Part shown: positions 20,551 to 37,030 of the stretch, one piece after another
Layout: every line of letters begins with the position of its first letter
Numbering within the stretch: position 1 is the first letter of the stretch
NCBI GenBank assembly: GCA_949825025.1
Contig: OX463780.1
Location: forward strand, 42,264,979-42,328,978
From: Siphlonurus alternatus
Taxonomy: Eukaryota; Arthropoda; Insecta; Ephemeroptera; Siphlonuridae
Direction: 5' to 3'
Length of the DNA stretch: 64,000 bases
Notes under the pieces: generated by a model
Database searches by the model: none
What the model saw: only the letters and a program-made list of their open reading frames with translations
What the model was told of the DNA's origin: nothing
Translations under genes and position numbers: made by a program

Positions 20551-22009
20551 AAGACGAAGAAAAATTTAAAAGTCATAAGATTTTTTCATATCGTATAATA
20601 TATAAAATTGTTATATTTGTGAGTATGAAATTGGTTTTTCATTTTTTTTTTCTTTCTATTTCTCGTTTTCAACAGGTCCATATAACATAAAAATATATAT
20701 TATATTATATATTTCCCTTGTGATATAATATTTATATATTTCTTAGAATATATTAAAATATAATGAGAGTTTTGTGTTAGGTACTTTTCTTATATATGAT
20801 AAATTATAGGACTATTGAGACTTATCATATTATATAATGTTCCGTTATGTATATATATGAAACTAATATCGGGGTTGAGTTTAGGGTTATTTCCTTGATA
20901 AGTTATCACTATAATATAATTTCGTATAATTTCCAATACCTTCCTCATTGCAGCTTTTCCCTTTTCTGCCTCCTTCCACTTTCTGTATAAACTTTATAAT
21001 ATTTGCCATAGAATACAAGACGAGAAGAAAAAGAAGATTTTATATACAAGCAGGTTTCTTGATCAAATTTTGTGAATATTCATGACAATAAATTTTGTTC
21101 TTTGGCATAATATTACAATAAAATTAAATGATTACAAGCTTTATATTTATATAATTTTATACATATTTTTTAAATTAATTAATTAATTTGCTTAAAACTT
21201 TTTCGTATACTTATAATTTTTTATCTGCATAAAAAAATTACAATATTGCGTCACATAAAAAAAAGTATTATTTTTTTTATTAATTTATTCAATGCATAAT
21301 CAATCTTTTTTAAAACCTGGTGTTGTAATATAATTTCTGTGAACTGATTTGAATAACATTGCATAAAATGGCAAGATAATATAAAATGGGGGACTTTGAC
21401 TTACACAGTCCAATATAACATGAGCACCAATGGTCAGTTGAAAATCGTAATTTTCCTTTTTTTTTATTTTCTCTCCGTCTCTTTCAATACGAAAATTCGA
21501 TCAATATTATTAGAAGAGATGTCCGCTTTATCTCTTTTGTTTTTTTGTGACCTTTTCATCGATGTATATAAAAAAAATACTGATTCTCTATCTCTCCCAG
21601 TAAATTAAGTTGAAGAATTTGTTGACTTAAACGAAAAAAAAAAGTAATTCTTTAAATGAATTTGAAAAAAAAAAAGTTGAAAAAAAAAATACATCACATT
21701 ACACAATTTTATTTCCTTATTCAGTATGATATTACCCCTGGTGTATATAAGGCAATTTGTCTTCTTTATATATATGGTAAGAAGGGGTCAGTATTCATAC
21801 ATACTATATATTTTCTCTCCACACTCAATTTCATTTTCTTCTTCTTTTTTTTTTTTTTTTACATTTCCCCCCATAGTTTTTATATGACTGAGAATGTTGG
21901 TTCATGGCAATGTTATGCCTTTTTAGCAAACGCTTTTATATGGATACTAAAAAGGGAAAAAAATGAGTTTAAAAAAAAAAGCAAAAAAAAAAAAAAAAAA
22001 AGTTGGTGT
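20551..22009. other. AT-rich non-coding stretch
   Basis: TA- and A/T-run-rich; the open frame starting near 21656 is lysine- and phenylalanine-rich low-complexity sequence. Nothing supported. Confidence 0.5.
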
Positions 22010-22249
22010 GACATCAGTAGTAAAGTTCCCCCGAGGGTCCGAGCATATCTGCATGTATCGGAGCGCAGAAGTGAAGGAAGCCTCCTCTATGGTCAGAGCA
22101 AAGGCCTCGGGAGGGTAGACTCAACTGTTATATACTTTGCCCATACGCCACTGCTACTCGGAAGAAATAAAAACAGTGGGAGTTGGTATCGTCCAGTATA
22201 TATTATATATATATATATATATACGTGAGACTCTTTCATCGCCTTTGGG

Positions 22250-26619
<4,370 letters not shown>

Positions 26620-26830
26620 AGGTTATAAATAGGGGGTTTTAACGGGGGGAGGAGGTGTCGGCTTTGCTTTTCTGCACCACGCCTCCGTTGGCCGGCCAGT
26701 GGGCAGCCTGGCACCTTTACCTTGCGCACACTAGCCTATAATGAGCGTGTTGAGGCGAAACAGAGAGTAGGCTACTGTGAGCAAGCAGGCAGTCCAGCGT
26801 ACTTTTCACGCCAATGCTTTCATACCTGAT
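26620..26830. promoter_or_regulatory. GC-rich island, possible regulatory element
   Basis: CpG-containing sequence with CCGTTGGCCGGCCAG in AT-rich DNA. Examined as a minus-strand exon: a GTAAAGG donor exists but the phase-0 frame has a stop just before it. Regulatory role is inference. Confidence 0.2.
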
Positions 26831-27513
26831 TAAATATTTATTTTTCAAATAATGGAAAAAAAAATACAATGTTAACTACATTTACAGTAAATGAGATATA
26901 AATAACTCAAAAGAAAATAGGTAAAGATAATATACATATTTAAGTTTGGAAATAATTTTGAATGTATATAATATATAATTGCAATGAATAATACAGGATG
27001 CATTTATAATATAATAAAAAAAAATCAAATTAAATGTGATTTTCAACGATGTATTGTGTATTAAGATTTAAATTGTGTTTTGTACTTATTGTTAATAATA
27101 TTAATATTCATTTAGTAAAACTAATTAATCAAAATCATGCACAATGTATATTTATGTATATTAAATTAAATTATATTACAATTACATCATATATAATTAA
27201 TCATAAATATTATATAATATAACATGTAGGATTGAAATTGACACTTAATACAAGGTGTGCATGTATTCACTATATCCATCGTAAACTCTACTATATTAAT
27301 ATATAGAGTATGCAATACATGTTTTCATTAAATATTATATTCGTATATTTTTTTTCTCGTATTATGGTATTTAAATATTCTGTGAGTTCTTTTGACTTTT
27401 AAAAATATTATATATATGTAATTAGTAGAAGGATTTATTTAAGTATACAACATTTATAATCATCAAAGTGTCTAGTTGCCAATTAAAGGTAAGTTTGAGT
27501 AGTTGAAGCAGCA

Positions 27514-27538
27514 AGAGAGAGAGAGAGAGAGAGAGAGA
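27514..27538. repeat. (GA)n microsatellite, short
   Basis: About 25 bp of GA, separated from the long tract at 27744 by about 200 bp of mixed sequence. Confidence 0.9.
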
Positions 27539-27739
27539 TGTCATGTCCAAGCATCATAATATGAGCGTGTCGGTATATACCATCGTCATGTAGAGCAGTT
27601 CGGTCACCATTACCACTGTAAGATCGTTGATGCGAGAGTTAATTTCGCTTCACAAGCCACCTGTATATATGTATATAATTATTATATAATATATATAGGG
27701 TTGTGTGTGCTGTGGAGGAGAGATGATGTTGGAGTGACC

Positions 27740-27870
<131 letters not shown>

Positions 27871-29340
27871 GCTTATGATTATGCCAAGCTGACTAGAGCA
27901 GCGTACAGGCTGGGTGGTTCATGAAGTGGATAGTCGGGAATAACCTGTCACTCACAGCTACACTTACGCTTCGTTGCACATAGCCACTAAACTTTTTTTT
28001 TTTATCACATCTAATAACATAACATACGATATAAATACACATTTTATAATGGTATTAAAATTATATCTTTATTTATTAGTTTATTTTTGTTTTATATATA
28101 TAATATATAATTAATTTAAGATTTTTTTTAAATTATGAAAATTGTATTTTATAAACTGGTAAAGTAATATATTTTATTTATCACTTAATGTAAATATATA
28201 TCTTTTTATGTTTTCTAGAGCATTTAAATTTATTCTAGATGTAAATATTTTTCTCGTTTGATGTCTATAAAAATATGTATGCATCTTTTACCTGATAGTT
28301 TTGTAGCTTTTAAAAATATGTTTCAAAAGCGAGAAATGTCCGTTTGAGATCTTTATATAGCTTTTGACCGTAATATACACCTCATACACTTTTTTTTTTT
28401 AACTGAGAGACATAAAAATATATTGCCATAAAAGTGAGTCACTTTCATATGTTTTAGATATAAAATTTTATGTATAAGTCGTTTGCTTACATCAAAAATT
28501 TTTTGCTATAAAAATTTGTATTTCCGTTTTTTTCTTTTCTTTTTTTATTTGCTTTCTCTCTGTATTTCATTTCTTTTTATGCATGTTACCTTTTTTTTTT
28601 TTAATAGACTTCAGTTTTAAATAATATTTATAACATTATAAATAGTAGATTTTTTTTTTAAGGGAGGGAAATAGTTCATTTCCTTTTGAATAAATAAAAG
28701 TGGTGTCAACTTTTTCAAGTAGAATAAGATAGTAAAGAAGAGGAAGAAAAAGGTAAAAAGAAAAACAAAGTAATATCAAAGGAGAAAATGAGACTGTTAA
28801 GTAGGTACTTTCCTCCTTATTTTTTTTTTATGTAACTAAAACAAGGAGACTGCATTATTATCTAAACTTTATAGGGCGAGGTAAGAATGTAAGATGACAA
28901 GTACCGGAGCCTCTATATATATAACAACGACATTTGATGACGTCATGTTACAATGGCCCACAGCGAAATGCTCCTCCTGTATATATAAGAGAGTAGTACT
29001 AGGGGGTGAGAAAAAGGAAGGAAGAAGGATGGTGAGAGAAAAGGATATATGTTAAAGTAGAGTATATTGTTTCAGGGGAAATTACCACTTTTCCTCAACG
29101 CTTGCTGCTAAAGCTTTTTGCTTATATAGTAGTAAGGAAAAGAGAAAAAAAGAGAAGAGTCATTCCTCATCTCTCTCTCTTTTCCTTGTAGAACTCACTC
29201 TCTTACTCTCGCTTCATAGTCATGTCTTTTTTATGTTGTAAAACGTGGTAAGAGAGGTAGGTAGTATATATAGTAGCGTGGTGACATGATGAGAGGATCA
29301 CTACACAATGCTGGAGAGTACCAGTACAGAGTCTACCCCC

Positions 29341-29343
<3 letters not shown>

Positions 29344-29403
<60 letters not shown>
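29344..29403. repeat. (CT)n microsatellite
   Basis: About 60 bp of CT, followed by a GC-richer segment to about 29530. Confidence 0.97.
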
Positions 29404-29405
<2 letters not shown>

Positions 29406-30472
29406 CCCTCTCCTCGCGTCATCGTCAATAGTTGACAAGGTATAAGTAGTAGCACACAGCCAGCAAGTGCAGCGCAACATATATACAGTAGCTCGCGAGC
29501 ACAAAGACACACTTGAGAAGAGGAAGAAGGATGTCTCACACTCTCTTAGTAAAGAATAACCAAAGGATGAAAGGGGATACAATTTGCTACATAAAAATAT
29601 ATATTAAAAGAGAGAGAAGCTTGTGATTCTTAACATGGTATACAGTGCGGTACGTGTATATCAAACAATTTATAATATACGCACATAATAAAATATAACG
29701 ATTGTATATTATATTTTTTATTTTATTTATAAATTATTAATGATAAAGAGAAAGGAATAAAATATAAGTATATAGATAAATTTTAATGTATTATAGGAAG
29801 TGACTTATAATAATATGAAAGAAGTATTATAATAATTTATTTTTGATAAAGAGATATTGTGTTAACTTAACATGGTATTAAATGTATACCTTATCATTGA
29901 TATATAATATTTTTTTTTTAAATTTATAATATTTGAAATATACAATTATAAAAAAAATAAAAACGAGTTACTACGTATACAGCGTATTATCACGTGTAAG
30001 AATATGTTAATAATGAAATGTGACATTTAAAAAATATATTATGTTATAGTAATATAACTTTCAAAAAATGTTTTGAAATAATATTAGCATAAATGTATAT
30101 TTGATATTATTATAATTATTTCATATTATTATAAAGTCAAATATTACAAAGGTTTTTCTCAACAAGTTCCAACAAATAAAATAAACCTGACATGAACGTG
30201 ATTGTATCATATATATATGTTAAGTATACTGCATAATTATTACAGTACACATACGATAACATACATTTCAATCTAAAAGAAAGAAAGAGAGAGAGTGTCC
30301 ATCTCAAAGTATGTAAAATCACGTTATACTATAATATGTAGGAAGAGTATTATAAATAAGATTATGATACTAATTTACAAAGGTACCACGTAATCAGAGC
30401 ACACTATAGTGTGTGTTGTTTGCAACGTTATAGCAAATTAAGGTTGGGTAACACAAAGCTGCTATATACTTG

Positions 30473-30475
<3 letters not shown>

Positions 30476-30507
<32 letters not shown>
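30476..30507. repeat. (TA)n microsatellite
   Basis: About 32 bp of alternating TA; produces a false Tyr-Ile repeat frame. Confidence 0.93.
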
Positions 30508-30509
<2 letters not shown>

Positions 30510-30828
30510 CGGTTACAAACATACAAAAGTGACCACTGGAATGTGCGACGAAGTAAATAACGTATGTGTACCACCACCACCACTACCACATGACCAGAAG
30601 CATCATCAGGTGCTACTACGTGGAGGGAAGTTACTTGGCCACTGGCATCCCTAATGTGGCTTGGACACAAAGGCCAATGCAACATCATATATATATATAT
30701 GTTGTTCTTTCCTCGTCGTCGTTGTCTTAATTACTAGACAATGTCACGTTTCTCTTAATTCTGGTGTTGGTCACCAGCATATAGAATATCCTTTGTATAG
30801 ATTTAATATAACGTGCTGTCTTTTTATT

Positions 30829-31022
30829 AATGGAGTATCGTCCTCAATTTTTTTTTTACTGCAGAAATGGATAGAGGGTGCAAAGTTATGCTTCCCTGAT
30901 TTTTTTCAGATTTTTTTGAGATCTGGAACTATTCTCAAAAATCTGAAAAAAATCAGGATAGCATAACTTTGCACCCTCTATCCATTTCTGCAATAAAAAA
31001 AATTGAGGACAATACTCCATTG
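30829..31022. mobile_element. Long near-perfect palindrome F (about 194 bp)
   Basis: The left arm begins AATGGAGTATCGTCCTCAAT and continues through CTGCAGAAATGGATAGAGGG and TGCAAAGTTATGC; the right arm is its inverted complement ending in ATTGAGGACAATACTCCATT. Arms of about 90 bp with few mismatches and a very small loop near 30920-30930. A foldback MITE is the likely origin; no coding potential. Confidence 0.82.
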
Positions 31023-31994
31023 TATTCAATGTTATAGTTTAATGTAATTTAATTCATAAAGTTGTAATTTTTTAATAATTTATTTGAAATAGTTTCATAA
31101 ATATATGCTTATATTTGTAAAAAAGTCATAATTCAGTTCTTTTTTTTTATTAATTAAAAAAGTAATGCTCGATTGAAGTATAAAAATATATAATTAATAT
31201 TGTAAAAATCTTTTATATATTTTTTTCCTCATTTGATTGATTGATTGTTCCAACAATTTGAAATGTTAAATTTATTGTATGTGTTCTTTCTTCCATGCAA
31301 TTTTTATCCACTTGGCTTTCGTACAAGTTTTAGAGGTTATAAATAATAGATCAATACAAGAAAAACAAGAAATCTGATCCTATGCTCATTATAAGTATCA
31401 GCAATCTCTTTGGTCCGGCATCATTATCCCATAGCATCCCCTCTCTTTTAGATGATGATTCACCCTTAGATGAATCTACATTATTTATCAATAATAATAT
31501 CTCTCGTTTATATTTTAACCAATGAACTCATTGTGTACGAAAAAATAACAACAAAAAAATCCATCAAGTTTATTAGAAAATAAAATCAAGATAATTGAAA
31601 CGTGAGGTTTGATATTAATCACTTTTTGCAATATTAATAAAAAGTAGCAGGTCACGATTTTATTACTATGTAACTTTTTTTTTTTTCATTAATTATAAAT
31701 AATATATTTTTTTAATATCTGTATATTTCTTATTATATTTTTAATGCCGAATAGACAAAAGGAGTTACACAAGAGTAAAATATTAAGGGCAGAAGATTGG
31801 TTTTCAAGAGATTGAGAGAGGGGATGGATGAATATGAATTCATTAGATTTTGGCAGGCGTGAGCAGAAAGCTGGTTCACTGTCGTTGCGAATGAAGTAGT
31901 CAGAGAGGGTGGTCGAAACACAAAGTTACAGACAGCAAGCAGGCACTACTGCCAGGGCTAGTTGGGAGGGTCGGCTATGAGATATGAAAAAAAA

Positions 31995-32330
31995 AAAAAA
32001 AAAAAAATCTCGCACTGTTGTAGAGGCTGTGCGACGCCTGTTCATCCTCCAGCCACCCTGCTTGCTCGCTCGCCCGCCGCCGTGGCTGCTGCCGCCGCCG
32101 TCCGCTGTGCCTCGCTCGCTTGCTAGCTGTTCAAACAAAGTACGCAGTGCCTCATTTGAATTGCTAACGAGAAACCCAATTATTGGATTAATGTAAATTA
32201 CGCGCGGGGTGTAGGATAATTAAAATCCGTTGATTAATATGTAAATTTAATAAGATTACACGCTGCAAAGCAAACCTAATCTGAAACTTTTAAGTTAATC
32301 CAACAGTTTCACTAATGGGAAGAGTTTACT
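31995..32330. promoter_or_regulatory. Candidate conserved regulatory island with homeodomain-type sites
   Basis: GC-rich part (about 32030-32120, CpG-rich with GCCGCC runs), then AT-balanced unique sequence holding the perfect 11-bp palindrome CCAATTATTGG at 32176-32186, overlapping GGATTA at 32185-32190, and several TTAAT cores. The dense homeodomain-like motifs and unique sequence suggest an enhancer; function is inferred. Confidence 0.35.
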
Positions 32331-33071
32331 TAGCTGAAAAGCCCGTTAACTATGTAAAACAACGACTCTGTACTGATATAGGATAACAGTGGCATATTAG
32401 GATTTTGCCAAGATTAAGATTCTCTACGGGGATTTCTTCATTTTAACACAAGTGAGAAAGAGAGAGAAGCGAAGAGTTGTTACAAAGTAGCAGGAACACT
32501 GCAATATATTTATACAAAAGAAGTCAGGATGGGAAATCTTGTCGTGACGAAGCTACTTATCTTCTTCTCTTTTTTTTTTTCTTTCCTTTTTAGCTACTCT
32601 ATCTTGACCCTTTCTTAACGCCTCGACAGTTTTAATTATGTATTTTGACGCAGGAGTAGCAAGAGAGAGAGACAAACTAAAATTACTCATTAACATTATA
32701 TATACATCTTTCTCAAGAAAAAAAAACTTGCAAGCAGTTAAAAATAATTTGTCTAAATTCTTAATCACAAATATTAATCTAAATTAGAATATTATTAATT
32801 ATTTTTTTTTAATAATTGTCAAAGCTATAGAAAAGAATCATTTGTCATAAAAAGTTTTGAAAAAAAATATATATCATTTGGTTATTGAGTAGAATTTTCA
32901 ATAACTATTTCCAATAAGTTTTATTATTTTCTCTAATAACTTTCTCACTTTCAAATTTTACTGTGATTTTTTTTTTTCATGAAATTTGAAGAGAAATCTT
33001 TACAATGTCTGTGATATATAATACTGTATTATATTTGTAAGGGTATATAATATACACACGGAGCAAGATAT

Positions 33072-33073
<2 letters not shown>

Positions 33074-33109
<36 letters not shown>
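33074..33109. repeat. (GA)n microsatellite
   Basis: About 36 bp of GA in AT-rich sequence. Confidence 0.93.
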
Positions 33110-33112
<3 letters not shown>

Positions 33113-33577
33113 TGTGTATGTATGAATAAAATAATTACAAGTCTATCTAAAATATAATGTACGGAAATACATATATATTATACACAACCAAAAATATGTA
33201 ATATACCTTAATTATTTTTATTATTATTATTATTTTTTGTATTTACATAATCAAAATTATATATGAACATTTCATATAATAATGCCACCACATGATTCTT
33301 ATTATTCCTAAAAATTAATTATCTGGAGAATGATAAATAATGTAATTTTAGTATATGTATATTTACAAAGCAACGTATATTTTATTATGATGACAAGTAA
33401 TAATAGTAAGGTATATATAACACTGTTATGATTACGTAATTTCATATAAAACATTTCAAGAGATTAAGAGATGATTATTATTTTTGTTTTACAATCTCAA
33501 CTTGATTAATCAGAAAGTTGGGTGTTGGTTTTTGGGTTTTCACTTATCACACTACTATATAATATTATATATTAAGC

Positions 33578-33644
<67 letters not shown>

Positions 33645-33765
33645 AAAGGAAAATGAAGTATGAGCAACGTACAACACAGTAATAAGGTTTGCCTTATTTC
33701 CTTCACTCGTTTATAAACTAATATCATCAACAACATCATTGAGTGTTTCAAAATTATATACATAA

Positions 33766-33799
<34 letters not shown>

Positions 33800-35328
33800 G
33801 CTTTTAATTTTAAGATATATATAAAATGTATAACATTTAATATCGGTATAACATTAAAGAGAATTAAGGAGACTGTAATAATAATATATAATAAAAAAAA
33901 AAAATTAAAAAAGAACTTATAAGTGGCAACCTACACACTTTATATTATAACCTTACGATACATTTTCCTTCACTTTCACATCATTACTTTATTAAGCAAA
34001 ACTAATTAACTCGCTCACAGATTAATGACAAGAAGACTTAACTCTTCGCCCGCCCGCTTGCCTGCTTGCTTGCTTGCTAGCTTGCAGCCTCCACTCTATA
34101 CTTTGTATATACCGCTGCTGTTACCATCTCAGTCGATTTAGCTGCTCAAGTCTATGTTTCACTATAGGTTATATAGGTAGTGTTTTAAACCCCTCAACAT
34201 TTCTTACTATACGTACACCATTCCCCCATCTCCTTCTTTTCTCTCTCTCTTGCTCTTTCCTCTCTCTTTTCTCTATCTAAATCCCATTTTACACCGAAGA
34301 AATCGTTATTAAATCGTTTAATTAAAGTCAGAGTGTGTTCTCTCTCTCCACCGCCGCCAATCCACCTTGAGACCGGGAAAGAAACTTGTTCTAATTACTA
34401 CTTCAGACACTCACTGATGGAGCCAATAGAAAGAAGTATAGTAGAAAAAGTCTTAACGTCGAATATATAGTCGAATTAATTTAATATTGGCACCAGAAAT
34501 CAATGAAATTGCATTATTTTTGTTCTATTTTTGTTCATTATTTTGTAACTGATACTTTTTAGCAAAGGAAATCATTATTAATATTGAATTTCTTGAATTA
34601 TAGTTTAATCAATAAAGTAACTTCCGGTATCAATGTTAATTTATTAAACTGTAGTGACTTGCTTGGTTTGTTACTGTAACCGTCAAGCGATACTCTTTCA
34701 CTCAATCTGAGATGCTTTTTTCAAGTGTTTCATTTCAATTCATATTATAAAAGTATATAGAATGATTATTCAATAGCAATTTTTTAGTTTTTAATTTGGC
34801 GCCAGTCGCATTTAACATTAATATACATATATAAAAAAGTCACATGCTTTTATAATATATTTTTTACTGTAACTGTGGGAAATATCACATCATCATATCA
34901 TTTTTTTAATGGAACTTTGATGTTTTTTTTTAAAAAAAAATAGAGAAAGAAAATATAACAATGTTCAAGAAAATAAATATATCCAAGAAAAATGTTATTG
35001 TCTGTGATATTTAGTATGATATTATAGAGATATAATATTTTAAAAAAAAAAACTTCAAAGGCTTCCTAAAAAAATTATAACCTGCATGTATGTCACGGAA
35101 AAAAGTACTTAATGTATGGTAATTAAATTTTACATTAAAATGTTAATTAATGTATATAATATAAATGGACTTAATTAATTATATACTCTAAGAGTACTTT
35201 TTAAACGTTGCATCATTTCTTTTTTTTTAAAAAAGTTTAATTAAATAGAGAAGTTGAAAAATGATTCGTTGAAATGTTTTATGGCGTCAAAAACACGACG
35301 AACCTTCAGAAAAAGAAACGTCAAACAT

Positions 35329-35718
35329 AAGGTAGAAATAACGTCGAACAGCTGTTCGACGTAATCCCCTTTGATTAACATGTAAACCTTAGCAAATTGA
35401 CAAAAATTCTGAAATTTTTTGGAGAGGCAGATATTAGTGCCTTAAAGCCATAGCAAAAGTTTCAAAAACATTTAACGAGCCGATTTTTTTAAATTAATTT
35501 TTTAGTTTGGCTCTCCATGGGAAAGCCCTATGCTGAAAGTTAAAAAAATTAATTAAAAAAAATCGGCTCGTTAATTCGTTTTGAAATTTTTTCTATGGCT
35601 TTATAGGCACTAATATCTGCCTCTCAAAAAAAATTCAGAATTTTTGTCAATTTGCTAAGGTTTACATGTTAATCAAAGAGCATTACGTTGATCAGCTGTT
35701 CGGCGTTATCTCTACCTT
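35329..35718. mobile_element. Foldback element G (about 390 bp), present only in the first duplicate copy
   Basis: Ends AAGGTAGAAATAACG and CGTTATCTCTACCTT are inverted complements with one mismatch. Arms of about 175 bp (for example TTTGATTAACATGTAAACCT near 35370 mirrored near 35665-35685) flank a loop of about 40 bp near 35503-35545. The corresponding place in the second copy (about 43689) lacks it, giving a natural empty site. Short palindromes lie inside each arm (GAACAGCTGTTC). Interpreted as a polymorphic non-autonomous transposon; exact target duplication unclear. Confidence 0.85.
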
Positions 35719-36837
35719 AAAAGAAGAAAAAAAAAACATTTGACTTGATAAATAAAAAAATTCACACGTATTACTTGTTTCTAATGATGATTTAGTTAAA
35801 CTGTGAAGACTTTTATTGTAAATAAATTCTTATAATACTCGCAAATCGAAATTAAGGTAACACCTACATATTATATTGAAGAAGTCAAATTTCACTTAAA
35901 ATACTATGAACAAAAAGTTGTTAAAAGGACAGATTTATTAACATTATTTATTTTATATATCTGTATTTTTAAAAGCAGGGATATTATAAGAGTAGATAAG
36001 ACATTTATTTACTATTCGGATATATAATATATATATATAATTTTTATGATGTGATCTTATGTAACTACTTAACAACAAGAAATTATTGATGTATAAAAAA
36101 ATACTTTCCATAATTGTATCGTAATTTGCTCTACATCTCGGCAGCCACGTTTGAATTATAATATTAATTTCTTACTTTCAACTATATACTTATTGTATAC
36201 TTGATTATTTTTTACATTACGTGCAGGAACGCCAAGAGAAAGACAAATAATTATTATAATTTAGGTTTGTGAATGAACCTCGCAAGGCGGTGATTCAGGT
36301 GACGAGCGCCTCGTATACACAGAGAAACTCAATGTATATAGAAGTGTTTTAATAAAAGGGTTGTCCTTCTCACAAATATTAAAGGACTTTTCAGATGAAA
36401 CGATGCAATGAAAGAGCTTTGGGGCGTCAAAGTCAAATGTGTATACGTTTTTTTAGTTATTCGATATTGAAAAACGATTTTTTTTTCTTGTAAATTAATT
36501 CAATGTAAATTACATTGAATTATCGACAATTAATTCAATGTATTCATATAATTATAAATGAATTCAGTTAAATGGGGTAATTAGCTTAACAGAAGTTAGA
36601 GATTTGAGAAAAAGAAATACTTCCAGCATAATTATGCTATTGTATATAGAGAATGTATAGCAACCGTATATGGAGCAATTAAAAGCATCATATCCTGACA
36701 ATGAGTACACAGACGAAGATTCGAAAATTCGATCTCCTAATTTCACACAAAAATTAACTTCTTATTTCTTAGTGTATAAGGTGATTTTCATCGAGTGTCC
36801 CAACAATTAAGCATGGTGCTCAGGGAACACATGTATT

Positions 36838-37030
36838 AGTGGCCATTACGGTCCCCCAGCGGCTGCGGCGGCTGCAATGGCCGGCCACCGCCGTGGCGAT
36901 GTGGAGGCTGCACTCGCCCAGATTAACCACCGAGCGAGCGCGGTTTGCTTGCTAGCCGACAGAATAGCGCAATTATCACCAGCACGCAGGCAGTTAGGTG
37001 AGCTTTGATTGCTTGCACTCTCTGTAGAAC
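36838..37030. promoter_or_regulatory. CpG-rich island, identical in both duplicate copies
   Basis: Rich in CG dinucleotides and GCCAT/ATGGC cores (GGCCATTACGG, AATGGCCGGCCACCGCC). It appears unchanged at about 44791-44983 although flanking A/T runs differ. The 76-codon minus-strand frame here (Ala/Pro-rich) has no start context or splice pattern that I trust. A regulatory or Polycomb-type element is possible; this is inference. Confidence 0.3.
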
